64,000 bases of DNA from Azoarcus sp. (GCA_031268195.1 JAIRXQ010000010.1:1-64000); one strand, 5' to 3'; positions 24,925-35,993 are shown, counted from the first letter of the stretch. Translations and numbers: made by a program. Notes: generated by a model not told the origin, from the letters alone.

Positions 24925-25110
24925 ATTCCTCCTGATGAGGGGCGGGACAGACAAGCGATGCACACGCCGCTTTCAGCAAAATTGTGCGCCGCACAAATGC
25001 ATTTTAATCTGTTTGTTGACTTGGATCAAATGGAAAAGTTCGCGGGCGACCGCAGAAACCACAAACCGCCCGGAGCACCGCAGCGGAGCGCGACGGTCAA
25101 CTGCAAGGAA

Positions 25111-25650
25111 TCAGCGGCGCGGCAGCCGCCGCGGACTCACCCGCAAACGCGACCAGTCGAAACACGGCCCCGGATCGGTCTTGCGCCCCGGCGCGATATC
25201 GGAATGCCCGGCGATGTCGCAGCCCGGATAGCGCCGCCCAAGCCGCCGCAAGAGCGCAGAGAGTGCCGCATATTGGTGGTTGTCGAAAGGCAGCGTGTCG
25301 CAACCTTCGAGTTCGATTCCGATGGAGAAATCGTTGCAGCGCTCGCGCCCCTTCCAGTTCGATGCGCCTGCGTGCCAGGCTCGTTTTTCGGTCGACACGA
25401 ACTGGAGCAACTCTCCATTGCGGCGAATGAAAAAGTGCGACGACACACGCAGTTGGTGAATTCCCGCGTAGTACGGGTGTTCGGCAGGATCGAGCCGGTT
25501 GGTGAATAGCTCGAATACCCCCGTCCCGCCGAATTCGTCCGGTGGCAGGCTGATGTTGTGAATCACGATGAGGCTCACGCGTCCGCCTGCCGGACGTTCG
25601 TCGCAATTGGGCGAGTCGATGCGTCTTGCACTGCGCAGCCAGCCTTTCAT
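25111..25650 (-). CDS. ampD: 1,6-anhydro-N-acetylmuramyl-L-alanine amidase AmpD
   Basis: [16 protein letters not shown]...[29 protein letters not shown]...[23 protein letters not shown] before the Met at 25650. Confidence 0.95.
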   Translation of the reverse strand: MKGWLRSARRIDSPNCDERPAGGRVSLIVIHNISLPPDEFGGTGVFELFTNRLDPAEHPYYAGIHQLRVSSHFFIRRNGELLQFVSTEKRAWHAGASNWKGRERCNDFSIGIELEGCDTLPFDNHQYAALSALLRRLGRRYPGCDIAGHSDIAPGRKTDPGPCFDWSRLRVSPRRLPRR

Positions 25651-25752
25651 CGGGTTCTCCAACAATTTGCCATGACGGGCGTTTTACGCCACGGAGGCAA
25701 TTTTGCCCATATTCGCCGCGCGCGTCCCGCCGCTCGCTTACAATTCGCCGCC

Positions 25753-26256
25753 ATGGCCTGCCCTCTTCCCGCCTTCACCGCCAAATTCTGCCCGCCCCCG
25801 GAGCTACCTGCGCGCGCCGCCGCGCTGCCGCGGCCGTTGGTGTTTACCAACGGTTGTTTCGACCTCCTGCACCGCGGGCACGTCACCTATCTCGCACAGG
25901 CGCGTGCGCTCGGCGCAGCGCTGATCGTAGCGCTCAACACCGACGGTTCGGTGCGGCGGCTCGGCAAGGGCGCGGATCGGCCGCTCAATCCACTCGAAGA
26001 CCGCATGGCGGTGCTCGCAGCGCTGGCAAGCGTCGATCTGGTGACGTGGTTCGATGAGGACACGCCACTCGCCCGCATTCTGGAAGTCCGTCCCGATGTG
26101 CTCGTCAAGGGCGGCGACTGGGCGGTGGAGGCCATCGTCGGCGCAACGGAAGTGCGATCAGCGGGCGGCATCGTGCATTCGATTCCCTTCGAGTTCGAGC
26201 GCTCCACCACCGCACTCATCGCGCGCATCCGCGAAACGGACGCCCGCCACCAATGA
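25753..26256 (+). CDS. rfaE2: D-glycero-beta-D-manno-heptose 1-phosphate adenylyltransferase
   Basis: [26 protein letters not shown]...DVLVKGGDW; stand-alone nucleotidyltransferase domain. Confidence 0.94.
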   Translation: MACPLPAFTAKFCPPPELPARAAALPRPLVFTNGCFDLLHRGHVTYLAQARALGAALIVALNTDGSVRRLGKGADRPLNPLEDRMAVLAALASVDLVTWFDEDTPLARILEVRPDVLVKGGDWAVEAIVGATEVRSAGGIVHSIPFEFERSTTALIARIRETDARHQ

Positions 26257-28094
26257 GCCGGCGCGCCTCCGAAATACTCGCCCACGTCTTCGGCTACGAC
26301 GCTTTTCGCGGCGAGCAACAGGCGATCGTCGAACACGTCGCCGCCGGGGGGGATGCGCTGGTGCTGATGCCCACTGGCGGCGGCAAATCGCTGTGCTACC
26401 AGATTCCCGCACTGATGCGGCCCGGCACGGCCATCGTCGTTTCGCCGCTCATCGCACTCATGCACGATCAGGTAAGCGCCCTGAAGGAAGCGGGCGTGGC
26501 GGCGGGCTGCCTCAATTCCAGCCTCGATTTCGACACCGCGCACGCCACCGAGAACGCCCTGTACGAAGGCAAATTCGACTTGCTCTACGTCGCCCCGGAA
26601 CGGCTGCTGACACCGCGCTTTCTCGATCGGCTCGATCATCTGCGCGACACTGGGCGGCTGGCGCTGTTCGCCATCGACGAGGCGCACTGCGTCTCGCAGT
26701 GGGGGCACGACTTTCGCCCCGAGTACCTGCAACTATCGATCCTGCCCGAACGTTATCCGGCGATTCCGCGCATCGCACTCACCGCCACCGCCGATCAGCA
26801 AACACGCGAAGAAATCGCCCGCAACCTGAATCTGTCCCACGCGAGCCGCTTCGTCTCCAGCTTCGATCGCCCCAACATCCGCTACACCATCGTCGAGAAG
26901 AACGACCCGCGCCGCCAGTTGCTTCACTTCATCCGCGAAGAAATCCATCCCCAATTCTCGCGCGCGGCGGGCATCGTCTATTGCCTCTCGCGCCGCAAGG
27001 TGGAGGAAACCGCCGCCTGGCTCACGGAACAAGGCATCGCCGCTCTGCCCTATCACGCCGGACTGCCCATCGGGATGCGCGCCGAGCATCAGAACCGCTT
27101 CCTGCGCGAGGACGGCCTTGTCATGGTGGCAACCATCGCTTTCGGAATGGGCATCGACAAGCCCGACGTGCGCTTCGTCGCGCATCTCGACTTGCCGCGT
27201 TCCATCGAAGGCTACTATCAGGAAACCGGGCGTGCCGGGCGCGACGGTCTGCCCGCGCGGGCGTGGATGGCGTGGAGCGCGCAGGATGTCGTCACGCAGC
27301 GCCGCATGATCGACGGCGAGGACGGCCGCGAGGACCGCGATTACGAAACCCACCGCCGCCTCGCCCGCAACCGGCTCGACGCCCTCGTCGGACTCGCGGA
27401 AACCACCGCCTGCCGCCGCCAGCATCTGCTCGCCTACTTTGGCGAGGACGCCGCGCCCTGCGGCAATTGCGACAACTGTCTCGAACCGCCGCAGACGTGG
27501 GACGCCACCGACGCCGCGCGCAAGGCGCTCTCCTGCGTCTACCGCACCGGCCAGCGTTACGGCGCGGGGCATCTGATCGATGTGCTACGCGGCGAACGCA
27601 CCGACAAGGTACGCAACCGCGAACACGACAAGCTCACCACCTTCGGCATCGGCGCGCAACTCGACGACAAACACTGGCGCATGCTCTTTCGCGCCCTCGT
27701 CGCGCACGAATACGTGAAAATCGACCACGAACGCTACAACGCGCTGGCGCTCACCGAAGCCGCGCGCCCGCTGTTGCGCGGCGAAATCGAATTCATGGTG
27801 CGCCTGCCGCCCGAAAAAGCCCGCAAATCACGCGCCCGCCACAAGACGACCACCGCCGACCTGCCCGGCGGCATTCCCACCACTTTGTTCGACCGCCTGC
27901 GCGCATGGCGAGCCGCGACCGCGCAAGCACGTAACGTTCCGGCCTACGTTATCTTCCATGACGCCACCTTGCGCGAAATCGCCATCGCCCGCCCCGCCGC
28001 CATTGACGCCCTGCGCCAGATCACCGGCATTGGCGATCGCAAGCTGCAAGCGTACGGTGAAGAAATCCTGAAGATCGTCGCAGCGTGCGCGTAA
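26253..28094 (+). CDS. recQ: ATP-dependent DNA helicase RecQ
   Basis: [40 protein letters not shown] zinc site, HRDC domain. Confidence 0.98.
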   Translation: MSRRASEILAHVFGYDAFRGEQQAIVEHVAAGGDALVLMPTGGGKSLCYQIPALMRPGTAIVVSPLIALMHDQVSALKEAGVAAGCLNSSLDFDTAHATENALYEGKFDLLYVAPERLLTPRFLDRLDHLRDTGRLALFAIDEAHCVSQWGHDFRPEYLQLSILPERYPAIPRIALTATADQQTREEIARNLNLSHASRFVSSFDRPNIRYTIVEKNDPRRQLLHFIREEIHPQFSRAAGIVYCLSRRKVEETAAWLTEQGIAALPYHAGLPIGMRAEHQNRFLREDGLVMVATIAFGMGIDKPDVRFVAHLDLPRSIEGYYQETGRAGRDGLPARAWMAWSAQDVVTQRRMIDGEDGREDRDYETHRRLARNRLDALVGLAETTACRRQHLLAYFGEDAAPCGNCDNCLEPPQTWDATDAARKALSCVYRTGQRYGAGHLIDVLRGERTDKVRNREHDKLTTFGIGAQLDDKHWRMLFRALVAHEYVKIDHERYNALALTEAARPLLRGEIEFMVRLPPEKARKSRARHKTTTADLPGGIPTTLFDRLRAWRAATAQARNVPAYVIFHDATLREIAIARPAAIDALRQITGIGDRKLQAYGEEILKIVAACA

Positions 28095-28199
28095 GCACCT
28101 ACGGTAAAACCACAACACTTTGCGTGGCTGCAATAGTGATTTTCTTCATGCATAGCCTTGCGCCATAGCGGATAGCATATCCAGAGACGGGAGAAAGCG

Positions 28200-29819
28200 A
28201 TGCGTCGTCTGGCGGATATACCGATCTGGGTGCGCTTGACCAGTGCAATCTGGCTCATGCTGGCACTGGCATGGGGCGGCATGATCGCGTGGGAAACCCA
28301 AGTCAATCGCGGCATTGTCACCGAGCAGGCGCAGGGTTTCGCGCGCACAGTCAACGAGATGACCATGGCCGGGCTGACTGGCATGATGATTACCGGCACC
28401 GTCGATCAGCGTGATGTGTTTCTCGACCAGATCAAAGAGCTGTCGCTGGTCAATGATCTGCGGCTGATTCGCGGCGAAGAAGTCAGCAAAGTCTACGGTC
28501 CCGGCAATGCCACCCCCGTGGTGCCCGACGAGGTCGAACAAGAAGCGCTGGCCAATCGCACCCCGTACATGCGCGTGGAACAGGGCGCGCAGGGCGAATA
28601 CCTGCGCGTGGTGATGCCGACGTTGGCATCGAAAACGTATCTCGGCAAGGACTGCACCGCCTGCCACCTGGTGGAGGAAGGCGTGCCGCTGGGCGCGGTG
28701 AGCATGCGTATCTCCCTGCGGCAGGTCAATGACGCAGTCACGCGCTTTCGCAACGAAAGCCTGCTGTTCGCCGCCTTCGTTTCCCTGCCGCTGATCGGCT
28801 TCGTCTATTTCTTCATCCGCCATTTCGTCACCCGCCCGCTCGCGAACCTGACCGACGGCCTGCGCGAGATTGCGCAGGGCGGCGGCGACCTCACCCGGCG
28901 GCTCGACGCACACAACCGGGACGAAATCGGCTGCGCCGCCGACACCTTCAACCGCATGCTCGGCACCATCGCCGGACTCGTGCGCCAAGTCGGGCACTCG
29001 GCCAGCGCAGTGACGGAGCAGGCGCGCGACTTGGCGCAAGGCGCGGCGAAGATCGCCAAAAGTACCCATCGCCAGACCGACAGCTCGGAGCACGCCGCGC
29101 AGGCGGTAGAAGATCTCAACGGCAAGATTTCATCGATTGCCGACAACACCGGCGCGGTGCGTGCCCGTTCGCGCGAGAGCCTGGATCGCTCGCAGGCCGG
29201 ACAAGCCAGCCTCGGCCAATTGATCGGAGAAGTCGAAGCGGTGCAGACAGCGGTCAAGCACATGGCCGATTCGATGGACGATTTCGTCAAATCGACGCAA
29301 TCCATCAACACCATGACCCACGAAGTGCGCGAAATTGCCGAACAGACCAACCTGCTCGCGCTCAACGCCGCCATTGAAGCGGCACGCGCCGGCGAACATG
29401 GCCGAGGCTTCGCGGTCGTGGCCGACGAAGTGCGCAAATTGTCCGAAAAATCGGCCCATTCCGCCAATCAGATCGACGAAATCACCCGCGGCATCGGCCA
29501 ACATTCGGAATCCGTTCGCGAGGCCATCGCGCAAGGGCTCGACCACCTCAAGAGCAGCCACGCCGCCGCGGATCACGTCTCGGAGGTCCTGAACGCCGCC
29601 AACGAATTGGTCGTCGAAGTTGGCGGTGGACTGGAGGCCATCGTCACCACCACCGACGAACAACGCGCCGCCAGCACCGCGGTCACCAGCAGCATCGATG
29701 CCATCGCAGGCATGGCGCGCGAAAACGACACGGCCATCGAACATACGGTCGATGCCGCGAAAGAAATGGAAGAACTGGCGGCGCGCCTGCAGGAATCGGT
29801 CTCAAGGTTCAGGGTGTAG
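28200..29819 (+). CDS. Methyl-accepting chemotaxis protein with periplasmic CxxCH (heme-c-like) sensor domain
   Basis: Two TMs, HAMP, signalling hairpin ([41 protein letters not shown]); periplasmic [15 protein letters not shown]. Confidence 0.95.
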   Translation: MRRLADIPIWVRLTSAIWLMLALAWGGMIAWETQVNRGIVTEQAQGFARTVNEMTMAGLTGMMITGTVDQRDVFLDQIKELSLVNDLRLIRGEEVSKVYGPGNATPVVPDEVEQEALANRTPYMRVEQGAQGEYLRVVMPTLASKTYLGKDCTACHLVEEGVPLGAVSMRISLRQVNDAVTRFRNESLLFAAFVSLPLIGFVYFFIRHFVTRPLANLTDGLREIAQGGGDLTRRLDAHNRDEIGCAADTFNRMLGTIAGLVRQVGHSASAVTEQARDLAQGAAKIAKSTHRQTDSSEHAAQAVEDLNGKISSIADNTGAVRARSRESLDRSQAGQASLGQLIGEVEAVQTAVKHMADSMDDFVKSTQSINTMTHEVREIAEQTNLLALNAAIEAARAGEHGRGFAVVADEVRKLSEKSAHSANQIDEITRGIGQHSESVREAIAQGLDHLKSSHAAADHVSEVLNAANELVVEVGGGLEAIVTTTDEQRAASTAVTSSIDAIAGMARENDTAIEHTVDAAKEMEELAARLQESVSRFRV

Positions 29820-29985
29820 CGCGCCCAGACAACAACATCGCAATCTGCGCCCCACGCACAGCCCGAGGGCCGTCAGAGCGGCGAGACGGCCTCGTCGATC
29901 GCACGGGGCAACGCGGGAAAACAAAGTGCCCGCAGTATCCACAAAATGCCCCAAAGCCGCACACGGCTTGGGAAATCCGGACATG

Positions 29986-30015
29986 AAAAAGCCCAACCAG
30001 GAGCGGTTGGGCTTT
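29986..30015 (-). terminator. Terminator downstream of tRNA-Pro
   Basis: AAAAAGCCCAACC-AGGAGC-GGTTGGGCTTT; T-tract on minus strand. Confidence 0.8.
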
Positions 30016-30021
30016 CGGAGT

Positions 30022-30098
30022 TGGTCGGGGAAAGAGGATTCGAACCTCCGGCCCCTGCGTCCCGAACGCAGTGCTCTACCAGGCTGAGCTATTCCCCG
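30022..30098 (-). tRNA. tRNA-Pro (anticodon CGG), CCA encoded
   Basis: CGGGGAATAGCTCAGCCTGGTAGAGCACTGCGTTCGGGACGCAGGGGCCGGAGGTTCGAATCCTCTTTCCCCGACCA; cloverleaf, 77 nt. Confidence 0.98.
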
Positions 30099-30137
30099 AG
30101 TGCGGTAACAATTAAGGCTTTTGACCGAGTGCTTCGG

Positions 30138-31106
30138 TCAAAAGCCTCTTGCTACTGCAAAGTCTGCCAATTCTAGCAAGGCATCCTTGAAAAAGGAAGG
30201 CGGCAGCGGCTTCAGGGCGCTCAGGGCAAGGTCGGCTTCGGCACGGGCGTGGCGCCGGGCGGCCTCGAGCGCACCCGTGGTAAGGATCGCTTCCAGCACA
30301 GCGGCGAAATCGTCGCGGCCGCCGGTTTCGATGGCGCGGCGCACACTGGCGGCCAGTTCGGGCGTGCCATGCTGCATGGCGTGGATGAGCGGCAATGTGG
30401 GCTTGCCTTCGGCAAGGTCGTCGCCAAGGTGCTTGCCGGTTTCGGCCTCGTCAGCGGAGTAATCGAGCACATCGTCGACGATCTGAAAGGCCGTGCCGAG
30501 GTGCATGCCGTAGTCGGCCAACGCCTGCTCCACTGCGGGCTCGGCTTTGGCGAGGATGGCGCCGAGGCGGGCAGCGGCCTCGAACAGTTTGGCGGTCTTG
30601 CAGCGGATGACTTGCAGGTAGTCCGCGACGGTGACGTCGGCGTCGTGGCAGTTGAGCAATTGCAAGACTTCGCCTTCCGCAATGACGTTAGTGGCTTCGG
30701 CCAATACCTGCATCACGCGCATGTCGTCGACGCTCACCATCATCTGAAAGGCGCGCGAATAGAGGAAATCGCCCACCAACACCGAGGCGGCGTTGCCGAA
30801 AAGCGCATTGGCGGTCTTGTTGCCGCGCCGCAGTTCGGATTCATCGACCACATCGTCGTGCAAGAGCGTGGAGGTGTGGATGAATTCCACCACCGCCGCC
30901 AGTTCGTGATGCTGCCTGCCCGCATAGCCGAGCGCATTGGCGGCGAACAGTACCAGCGCAGGGCGCAGGCGCTTGCCGCCGCTGTGGATGATGTACTCCG
31001 CCACTTGGCGGATCAGTGCCACATCGGAATGAAGCCGCTCGCGGATGAGAACATCGACCGCTTCCATGTCGTCGGCGATCAGAGCGAATCGTTGCAGTAC
31101 AGGCAA
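30138..31106 (-). CDS. ispB: Octaprenyl diphosphate synthase
   Basis: GGKRLRPALVLFAANALGY; LLHDDVVDESELRRG; FQIVDDVLDYSAD. Confidence 0.95.
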   Translation of the reverse strand: MPVLQRFALIADDMEAVDVLIRERLHSDVALIRQVAEYIIHSGGKRLRPALVLFAANALGYAGRQHHELAAVVEFIHTSTLLHDDVVDESELRRGNKTANALFGNAASVLVGDFLYSRAFQMMVSVDDMRVMQVLAEATNVIAEGEVLQLLNCHDADVTVADYLQVIRCKTAKLFEAAARLGAILAKAEPAVEQALADYGMHLGTAFQIVDDVLDYSADEAETGKHLGDDLAEGKPTLPLIHAMQHGTPELAASVRRAIETGGRDDFAAVLEAILTTGALEAARRHARAEADLALSALKPLPPSFFKDALLELADFAVARGF

Positions 31107-31180
31107 GGCGGCAGCTCGGGAAAAGGGACGATGTTAGGCGGGCGTATGGCATGGGTCAAGCCGCGAGAGCCGCTCCCGGC

Positions 31181-31220
31181 ACGAGGAAAGGGAGCGAGTC
31201 GCCCCGCTGCCTTTCCTCGT
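31181..31220. terminator. Hairpin between the solute-binding protein gene and ispB
   Basis: ACGAGGAAAGG ... CCTTTCCTCGT, 11-bp perfect stem. Confidence 0.55.
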
Positions 31221-31257
31221 TTTGTGCACAGACGGGCAGATTCCCCGCCCGCCGGTT

Positions 31258-32565
31258 TCACTTGCCCGTCGAGACGCGCAAGGCGGCGCTGTCGAGCGCG
31301 GCCTTGGTCGCCTTGCGGTCGGCCCACACCTCGGCCAGTTCTTCGTCGATGACCTGGCGCGCACGGGCACGTTCGAGCGCGGCTTGCGACACTGAGTTGG
31401 GTGTCGTCGGCCGGTTGGCCAACTGGCTGATGGCGACCTTGATGTTTTCGAGCTCATCGCCCAACAAATTGCTGTCGGAAGCCAGAATGCCCGCCCTGTT
31501 CAGCGGCAAAAAGCCGGTGGCGCGCTGCCATGCGACCTGATTGTCGGGTTGCAGCCAGAAGCCGACGAAGTTCGCCACGATCTTGTATGCGGCGGCTTTC
31601 TTGCCTGCCGCCGCCCACAGCGAAGCGCCATCGGCAAGGGTGTTCTGCGGCGCACCCGGCGTGTCATCCTGATACGGCAGGCGGGTAACATCCACTTCGA
31701 CGTTCTGGGCGCGGAAATCGGCCCAACTATTGGACGGCCCCACGAACAGCGCACATTCACCCGTGGCGAAACGCTGCTCGCTCGCGGCGAGATCGTCGAA
31801 CACGTGCAGCAGATTGGCGCGATACCAGCTTGCCATCAGCGCAAGATATTTGACGTGGAACAGGCCGTTGAACGCCGCCTGTTTGCCACGCAGCGCGGGG
31901 ACGTTGTTCCATGCGGACTGGTTCTCGATGAACACTCGCGCGGGTTCGGCCACCGTGAGCGGACAACGCGAGCCGCCCTGTTGCAGACGAACGAGCACGG
32001 CCTGCACATCGGCCCACGTCGTCAGGCGCGCGTTCGGTTCAAGGCGGGCGCGCTTGAAAGCGGCGCGATTGACGTACAGCACCGGCGTACTCAGGCCCAC
32101 GGGCAGCGCCAGCAATTGGCCTTTGGCATTGACCGGGTCGCGCGTCACCATCGCCTGCGGCTTCACAGTTTGCAGCGCAACGCCCGCTTTCTGCATGAGC
32201 GCGAACAAGGGCTGATAACGCGGTTTCTTGCTCGCGAGAAACGCATCTTCCTCATCGCCCCCGAGAATCAGCAAATCCGGCATGTTGCCCGAGCGCCAAT
32301 CCCGGTCGACGAACGTCAGCCGCGGCCCCGGATTCTGGGCATTGAAACGGTCGACGAGCTCCTGCAATGCCTTGGCCTGCGACGCGGGCAGGCGCTGGTA
32401 AATCTCGATCTCCAGGTTGGCAGGCTGTTCGACCTTGGCGGCGGGCTTGGCAGCCCTGGCTTTCTTCGGCGCGGCTTCGGCGGTCATGGACAAAGCCGCC
32501 GCCAGTACAACCGCCGTGGCGCAGAGAACGCCGCGGTACCCGATGTTTCGCATGAAATTGTTCAT
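31258..32565 (-). CDS. Extracellular solute-binding protein (UgpB-like, ABC family 1)
   Basis: Signal peptide; LALPVGLSTPVLYVNRAAFKRARLEP...TTWADVQAVL...GECALFVGPSNSW. Confidence 0.85.
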   Translation of the reverse strand: MNNFMRNIGYRGVLCATAVVLAAALSMTAEAAPKKARAAKPAAKVEQPANLEIEIYQRLPASQAKALQELVDRFNAQNPGPRLTFVDRDWRSGNMPDLLILGGDEEDAFLASKKPRYQPLFALMQKAGVALQTVKPQAMVTRDPVNAKGQLLALPVGLSTPVLYVNRAAFKRARLEPNARLTTWADVQAVLVRLQQGGSRCPLTVAEPARVFIENQSAWNNVPALRGKQAAFNGLFHVKYLALMASWYRANLLHVFDDLAASEQRFATGECALFVGPSNSWADFRAQNVEVDVTRLPYQDDTPGAPQNTLADGASLWAAAGKKAAAYKIVANFVGFWLQPDNQVAWQRATGFLPLNRAGILASDSNLLGDELENIKVAISQLANRPTTPNSVSQAALERARARQVIDEELAEVWADRKATKAALDSAALRVSTGK

Positions 32566-32764
32566 AGAAAAGAATCCTCGAATACGTGAGGGACAGAACC
32601 GGAACGAGAAATGCCGCCGCACTGCGCGAGCACCCATATGGATTACACACTTTTTTATGTACCCACGTCCAGTCTCGTTCACGCCGATGGGCACAGAAGG
32701 GGTTAAGTTTTGCTTTGCTGTTGTCGTTAAGCTCCATAAGTGTTTCCACCACCCGGCCCAGATC

Positions 32765-33145
32765 ATGATGCGCAAGACCGCCTGCCTCGTCCTCGCCGCC
32801 GCGTTACCGCTTCTGTGCGGCTGCGACCGTCTCGGTGAATTGCTCGACATTCCCGATCCGGCAAGGGAAGCCGCGCAAACCCAAGCCGACGGCCAAGCCA
32901 TCGGCAGCGCCTGCCGCCAAGGAGGGCGCTCGCTCGAAGACTGCTATGCGCTCAACCCCGATGCACGCAAGGCTGCCATCTTCGCGGGCTGGAAAACCAT
33001 GAACGATTACATGATGGAGCACAACCTCAAGGAAGTGCCCTCGCAACTGCCACCGGGTTACGTCACCCGCCCCATCGCGCCCACACCGGGCGCCGCGCTG
33101 CCGCCACAACAGCCGCAAACCTTGCCGCTGGCCACGACGCACTGA
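32765..33145 (+). CDS. Small hypothetical lipoprotein
   Basis: MMRKTACLVLAAALPLLCGCDRLGELLDIPDP...; lipobox LCGC, Pro/Gln-rich tail. Confidence 0.7.
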   Translation: MMRKTACLVLAAALPLLCGCDRLGELLDIPDPAREAAQTQADGQAIGSACRQGGRSLEDCYALNPDARKAAIFAGWKTMNDYMMEHNLKEVPSQLPPGYVTRPIAPTPGAALPPQQPQTLPLATTH

Positions 33146-33449
33146 TTCTTCCCGCCCGCCCACCATGCGGGAGCATCGCACGACGGCCGTTCGTCCTGAT
33201 ATTTCCCCATTCAGCACTGGCTGAACGCAACCGTATTTGGCTTGTCTGAGGAGGGACTCCAGACGCAGTCTGCTTCCAGCGAGTAAAAAATTGCCTCTCC
33301 GACGAGTGTCATCAGCAATCTCGGTGTCAATGCTTCATGCGATTGCCCTATCCTCGCCGGTTTTTTGTGTGCCATTTGTCACACTATCTGTTACACTTTT
33401 CACTCGCTTTTATGTCTATGTAATTAACCACATCAAAAGGAACGTCATC

Positions 33450-34064
33450 ATGTACAGATACGCTCTTGTAGCATCCATTGCCACACTTGCCGCATCCGGT
33501 GCCGCTTTTGCTCACGACGCCGGCACAGTGCTCCTCCGAGCCGGTGTCGCCCAGGTTTCTCCAGCATCGGATTTCAACAGTGACAAACAAGTCGCCATCG
33601 GCGCCACATGGATGGTTGCATCACATATTGGCATCGAATTGTCGACCTGGGTGCAGTCCACCCACAAGTACGATTACGACGGCAGTCTCGGGAGTGGCAA
33701 GTTCGCCAAAGTCACTGCCACGCCGGTCACGGTGAGCGCGCAGTATTTCTTTCTGGATCCGAAGTCCAAGCTCCAACCTTATGTCGGTCTCGGCCTGAAC
33801 TACACGTTCTTCGACGCGAAGCTTGCCGGGTGGGCAAAATCCCGCTATGACGTCAAGATCGATAATGCCTTTGGCCTGGCGATGCAGGTCGGTGCGGATT
33901 TTGGGTTGAGCGACCACCTGTTCCTGAATGCGTCGGTCTCCAGGCTCGAAATCAATCCGTATATCAAATCATCATACTCCAACGGCACGAGTCGTGAGTC
34001 GAGAAAAGGCAATCAGGACTTTGACCCGTGGGTATACTTCGTCGGCGTCGGCTACAAGTTCTGA
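33450..34064 (+). CDS. OmpW-family outer membrane protein
   Basis: Signal peptide; DAGTVLLRAGVAQVSPAS...; beta-barrel ending DFDPWVYFVGVGYKF. Confidence 0.92.
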   Translation: MYRYALVASIATLAASGAAFAHDAGTVLLRAGVAQVSPASDFNSDKQVAIGATWMVASHIGIELSTWVQSTHKYDYDGSLGSGKFAKVTATPVTVSAQYFFLDPKSKLQPYVGLGLNYTFFDAKLAGWAKSRYDVKIDNAFGLAMQVGADFGLSDHLFLNASVSRLEINPYIKSSYSNGTSRESRKGNQDFDPWVYFVGVGYKF

Positions 34065-34083
34065 CGCAGCCATCAACTTTTCG

Positions 34084-34120
34084 TGAAAAGCGGCTCCGCA
34101 AAGCGCGGGGCCGTTTTTTA
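34084..34120 (+). terminator. Rho-independent terminator downstream of ompW-like gene
   Basis: AAAAGCGGCTCCGCAAAGCGCGGGGCCGTTTTTT. Confidence 0.7.
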
Positions 34121-34398
34121 TCCCCACCTCTATCGGAAGTCGCGGCGATGAGTCGGCGCCCCTTGGCAAATGCGGGGCCATGACATCGAGCTTGCCCGAG
34201 CGCCGGCTACTTTTGCCGTCGATCACAGCCACGGGTTGCGGCTCCCGAACAGGCAGCACACTGCTGATCCAGCGCCGGAGCGCTCCAAATTCGTGCGACG
34301 GCCCTGGCCCGCTGGCCGCTTCGCGGATGGCCGGACGTGTTTCGGCGTGCGTGTATAATTGGAGTTTTACGCCTTTCACAGAAAAACTGACTCCTTCC

Positions 34399-35826
34399 AT
34401 GCATTTTGCCGACCTCGGCCTCATCCCGGAGCTGCTCCAAGCCGTCACCGGCGCGGGCTACACCGAACCCACCCCCATCCAGCAACAGGCCATCCCCGTC
34501 GTGCTCGCAGGGCGCGACGTCATGGGCGGTGCACAAACAGGGACCGGCAAAACCGCCGGTTTCACGCTGCCTTTGTTGCAACGCCTTTCCCGCCACGCCA
34601 ACACCAGCACCTCGCCCGCGCGCCATCCGGTGCGGGCGCTGATCCTCGCCCCCACACGCGAACTGGCAGTACAGGTTCATGACTCCGTGGTCGGGTACGC
34701 TCGCCATCTGGCGCTGCGAGCCACCTGCATCTATGGCGGCGTCGACATGAACGCGCAGATTCAGGAATTGCGCCGGGGCGTGGAGATCGTCATCGCTACG
34801 CCAGGGCGGCTGCTCGATCACGTGCAGCAGAAAACGATCAATTTCTCGCAGGTCGAAGTACTGGTGCTGGACGAAGCCGACCGTATGCTGGACATGGGCT
34901 TTATCCCCGACATCCGCCGTATTCTTGCGCTGTTGCCCACCAACCGGCAAAGCCTGCTGTTTTCGGCCACGTTCTCGGAAGAAATCCGCCGCCTGGCCGA
35001 TCATATGCTGAAAAATCCGCAGTTGATCGAAGTGGCGCGGCGCAACACGGTGTCGGAAACCATCACCCACGTCGTACATCCGGTGGCGGCGGGCATGAAG
35101 CGCAACTTGCTCGTACATCTGCTGCGCCACAAGCCGGACATGCAGGCGCTGGTTTTCGTCGACACCAAGCTCGTCTGCGGGCGCCTGGCACACTTCCTCG
35201 AGCGCAGCGGCATTGCGGCGGACGCCATCCACGGCGACAAAACCCAACAGCAGCGCACCGAAACGCTGGACGCCTTCAAGAGCGGCAAACCGCGCGTGCT
35301 GGTGGCGACCGACGTCGCCGCACGCGGCCTGGACATCGACGATCTGCCCTACGTCATCAACTACGAATTGCCGCACACCGCCGAAGACTACGTGCACCGC
35401 ATCGGCCGCACGGGCCGCGCCGGACGCGCAGGCAATGCGCTCTCGCTGGTCAGCCCTGAAGAAAAGCACTGGTTGGTGGAGATCCAAAAACTCATCAAGT
35501 TCGAGATCCCGCAAGAACATGTGCCGGGGTTCGACCCACACGTCGAGACCGCCGACCCCGCCCATCCCGAGCGCCTCAAACGCAGCACAGGCCATCGTGA
35601 GGAAAAACACCCGCGACGCGAACACACCCGCCCTGCGCCCGCCCCGATGATCGCCGCCGACGGCCTCGATTTCTCCAAGCCCTACGAACCCGCCAACACC
35701 GCCCCCGAACCCGTTGCCGCGACCACGGAGCCCGACGCATCCCCGGCCCTCGTCGCCACGCCCCATCCACCCACGAAACATCGCCGCCCGCTGGCGGTGT
35801 TGTTGGGGGGGTTGGGAAGGAAGTAG
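34399..35826 (+). CDS. rhlE: DEAD-box ATP-dependent RNA helicase (RhlE-like)
   Basis: Q motif FADLGLIPELLQAVTGAGYTEPTPIQQ, AQTGTGKT, VLDEADRMLDMGF, HRIGRTGRAGR. Confidence 0.95.
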   Translation: MHFADLGLIPELLQAVTGAGYTEPTPIQQQAIPVVLAGRDVMGGAQTGTGKTAGFTLPLLQRLSRHANTSTSPARHPVRALILAPTRELAVQVHDSVVGYARHLALRATCIYGGVDMNAQIQELRRGVEIVIATPGRLLDHVQQKTINFSQVEVLVLDEADRMLDMGFIPDIRRILALLPTNRQSLLFSATFSEEIRRLADHMLKNPQLIEVARRNTVSETITHVVHPVAAGMKRNLLVHLLRHKPDMQALVFVDTKLVCGRLAHFLERSGIAADAIHGDKTQQQRTETLDAFKSGKPRVLVATDVAARGLDIDDLPYVINYELPHTAEDYVHRIGRTGRAGRAGNALSLVSPEEKHWLVEIQKLIKFEIPQEHVPGFDPHVETADPAHPERLKRSTGHREEKHPRREHTRPAPAPMIAADGLDFSKPYEPANTAPEPVAATTEPDASPALVATPHPPTKHRRPLAVLLGGLGRK

Positions 35827-35954
35827 TCTACGGAACGTTTTCGCGTATGTCAGCGGCGTGTGCCAGCATCAGGCCCGATGACATCGACACATGCCACGAA
35901 CGACAAACTCCACCCGGTCGGCCGGTTTCGCCAGTCCGATTTGCCCTTCAAATC

Positions 35955-35987
35955 TGTGGGGGCGCCTCAACCACATCCGCCCCCACA
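35955..35987. terminator. Hairpin between convergent rhlE and nifJ
   Basis: TGTGGGGGCG...CGCCCCCACA, perfect 10-bp stem. Confidence 0.5.
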
Positions 35988-35993
35988 AACTCC

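Noticed and set aside
26345-26352. G7 tract in the recQ 5' region as a phase-variation switch
   Set aside because: Short homopolymer in a GC-rich genome, coding frame intact, no surface-exposed product; chance is sufficient.
35803-35818. G-rich tract at the rhlE 3' end as slippage site
   Set aside because: Lies in the last few codons with little functional consequence; no supporting signal.
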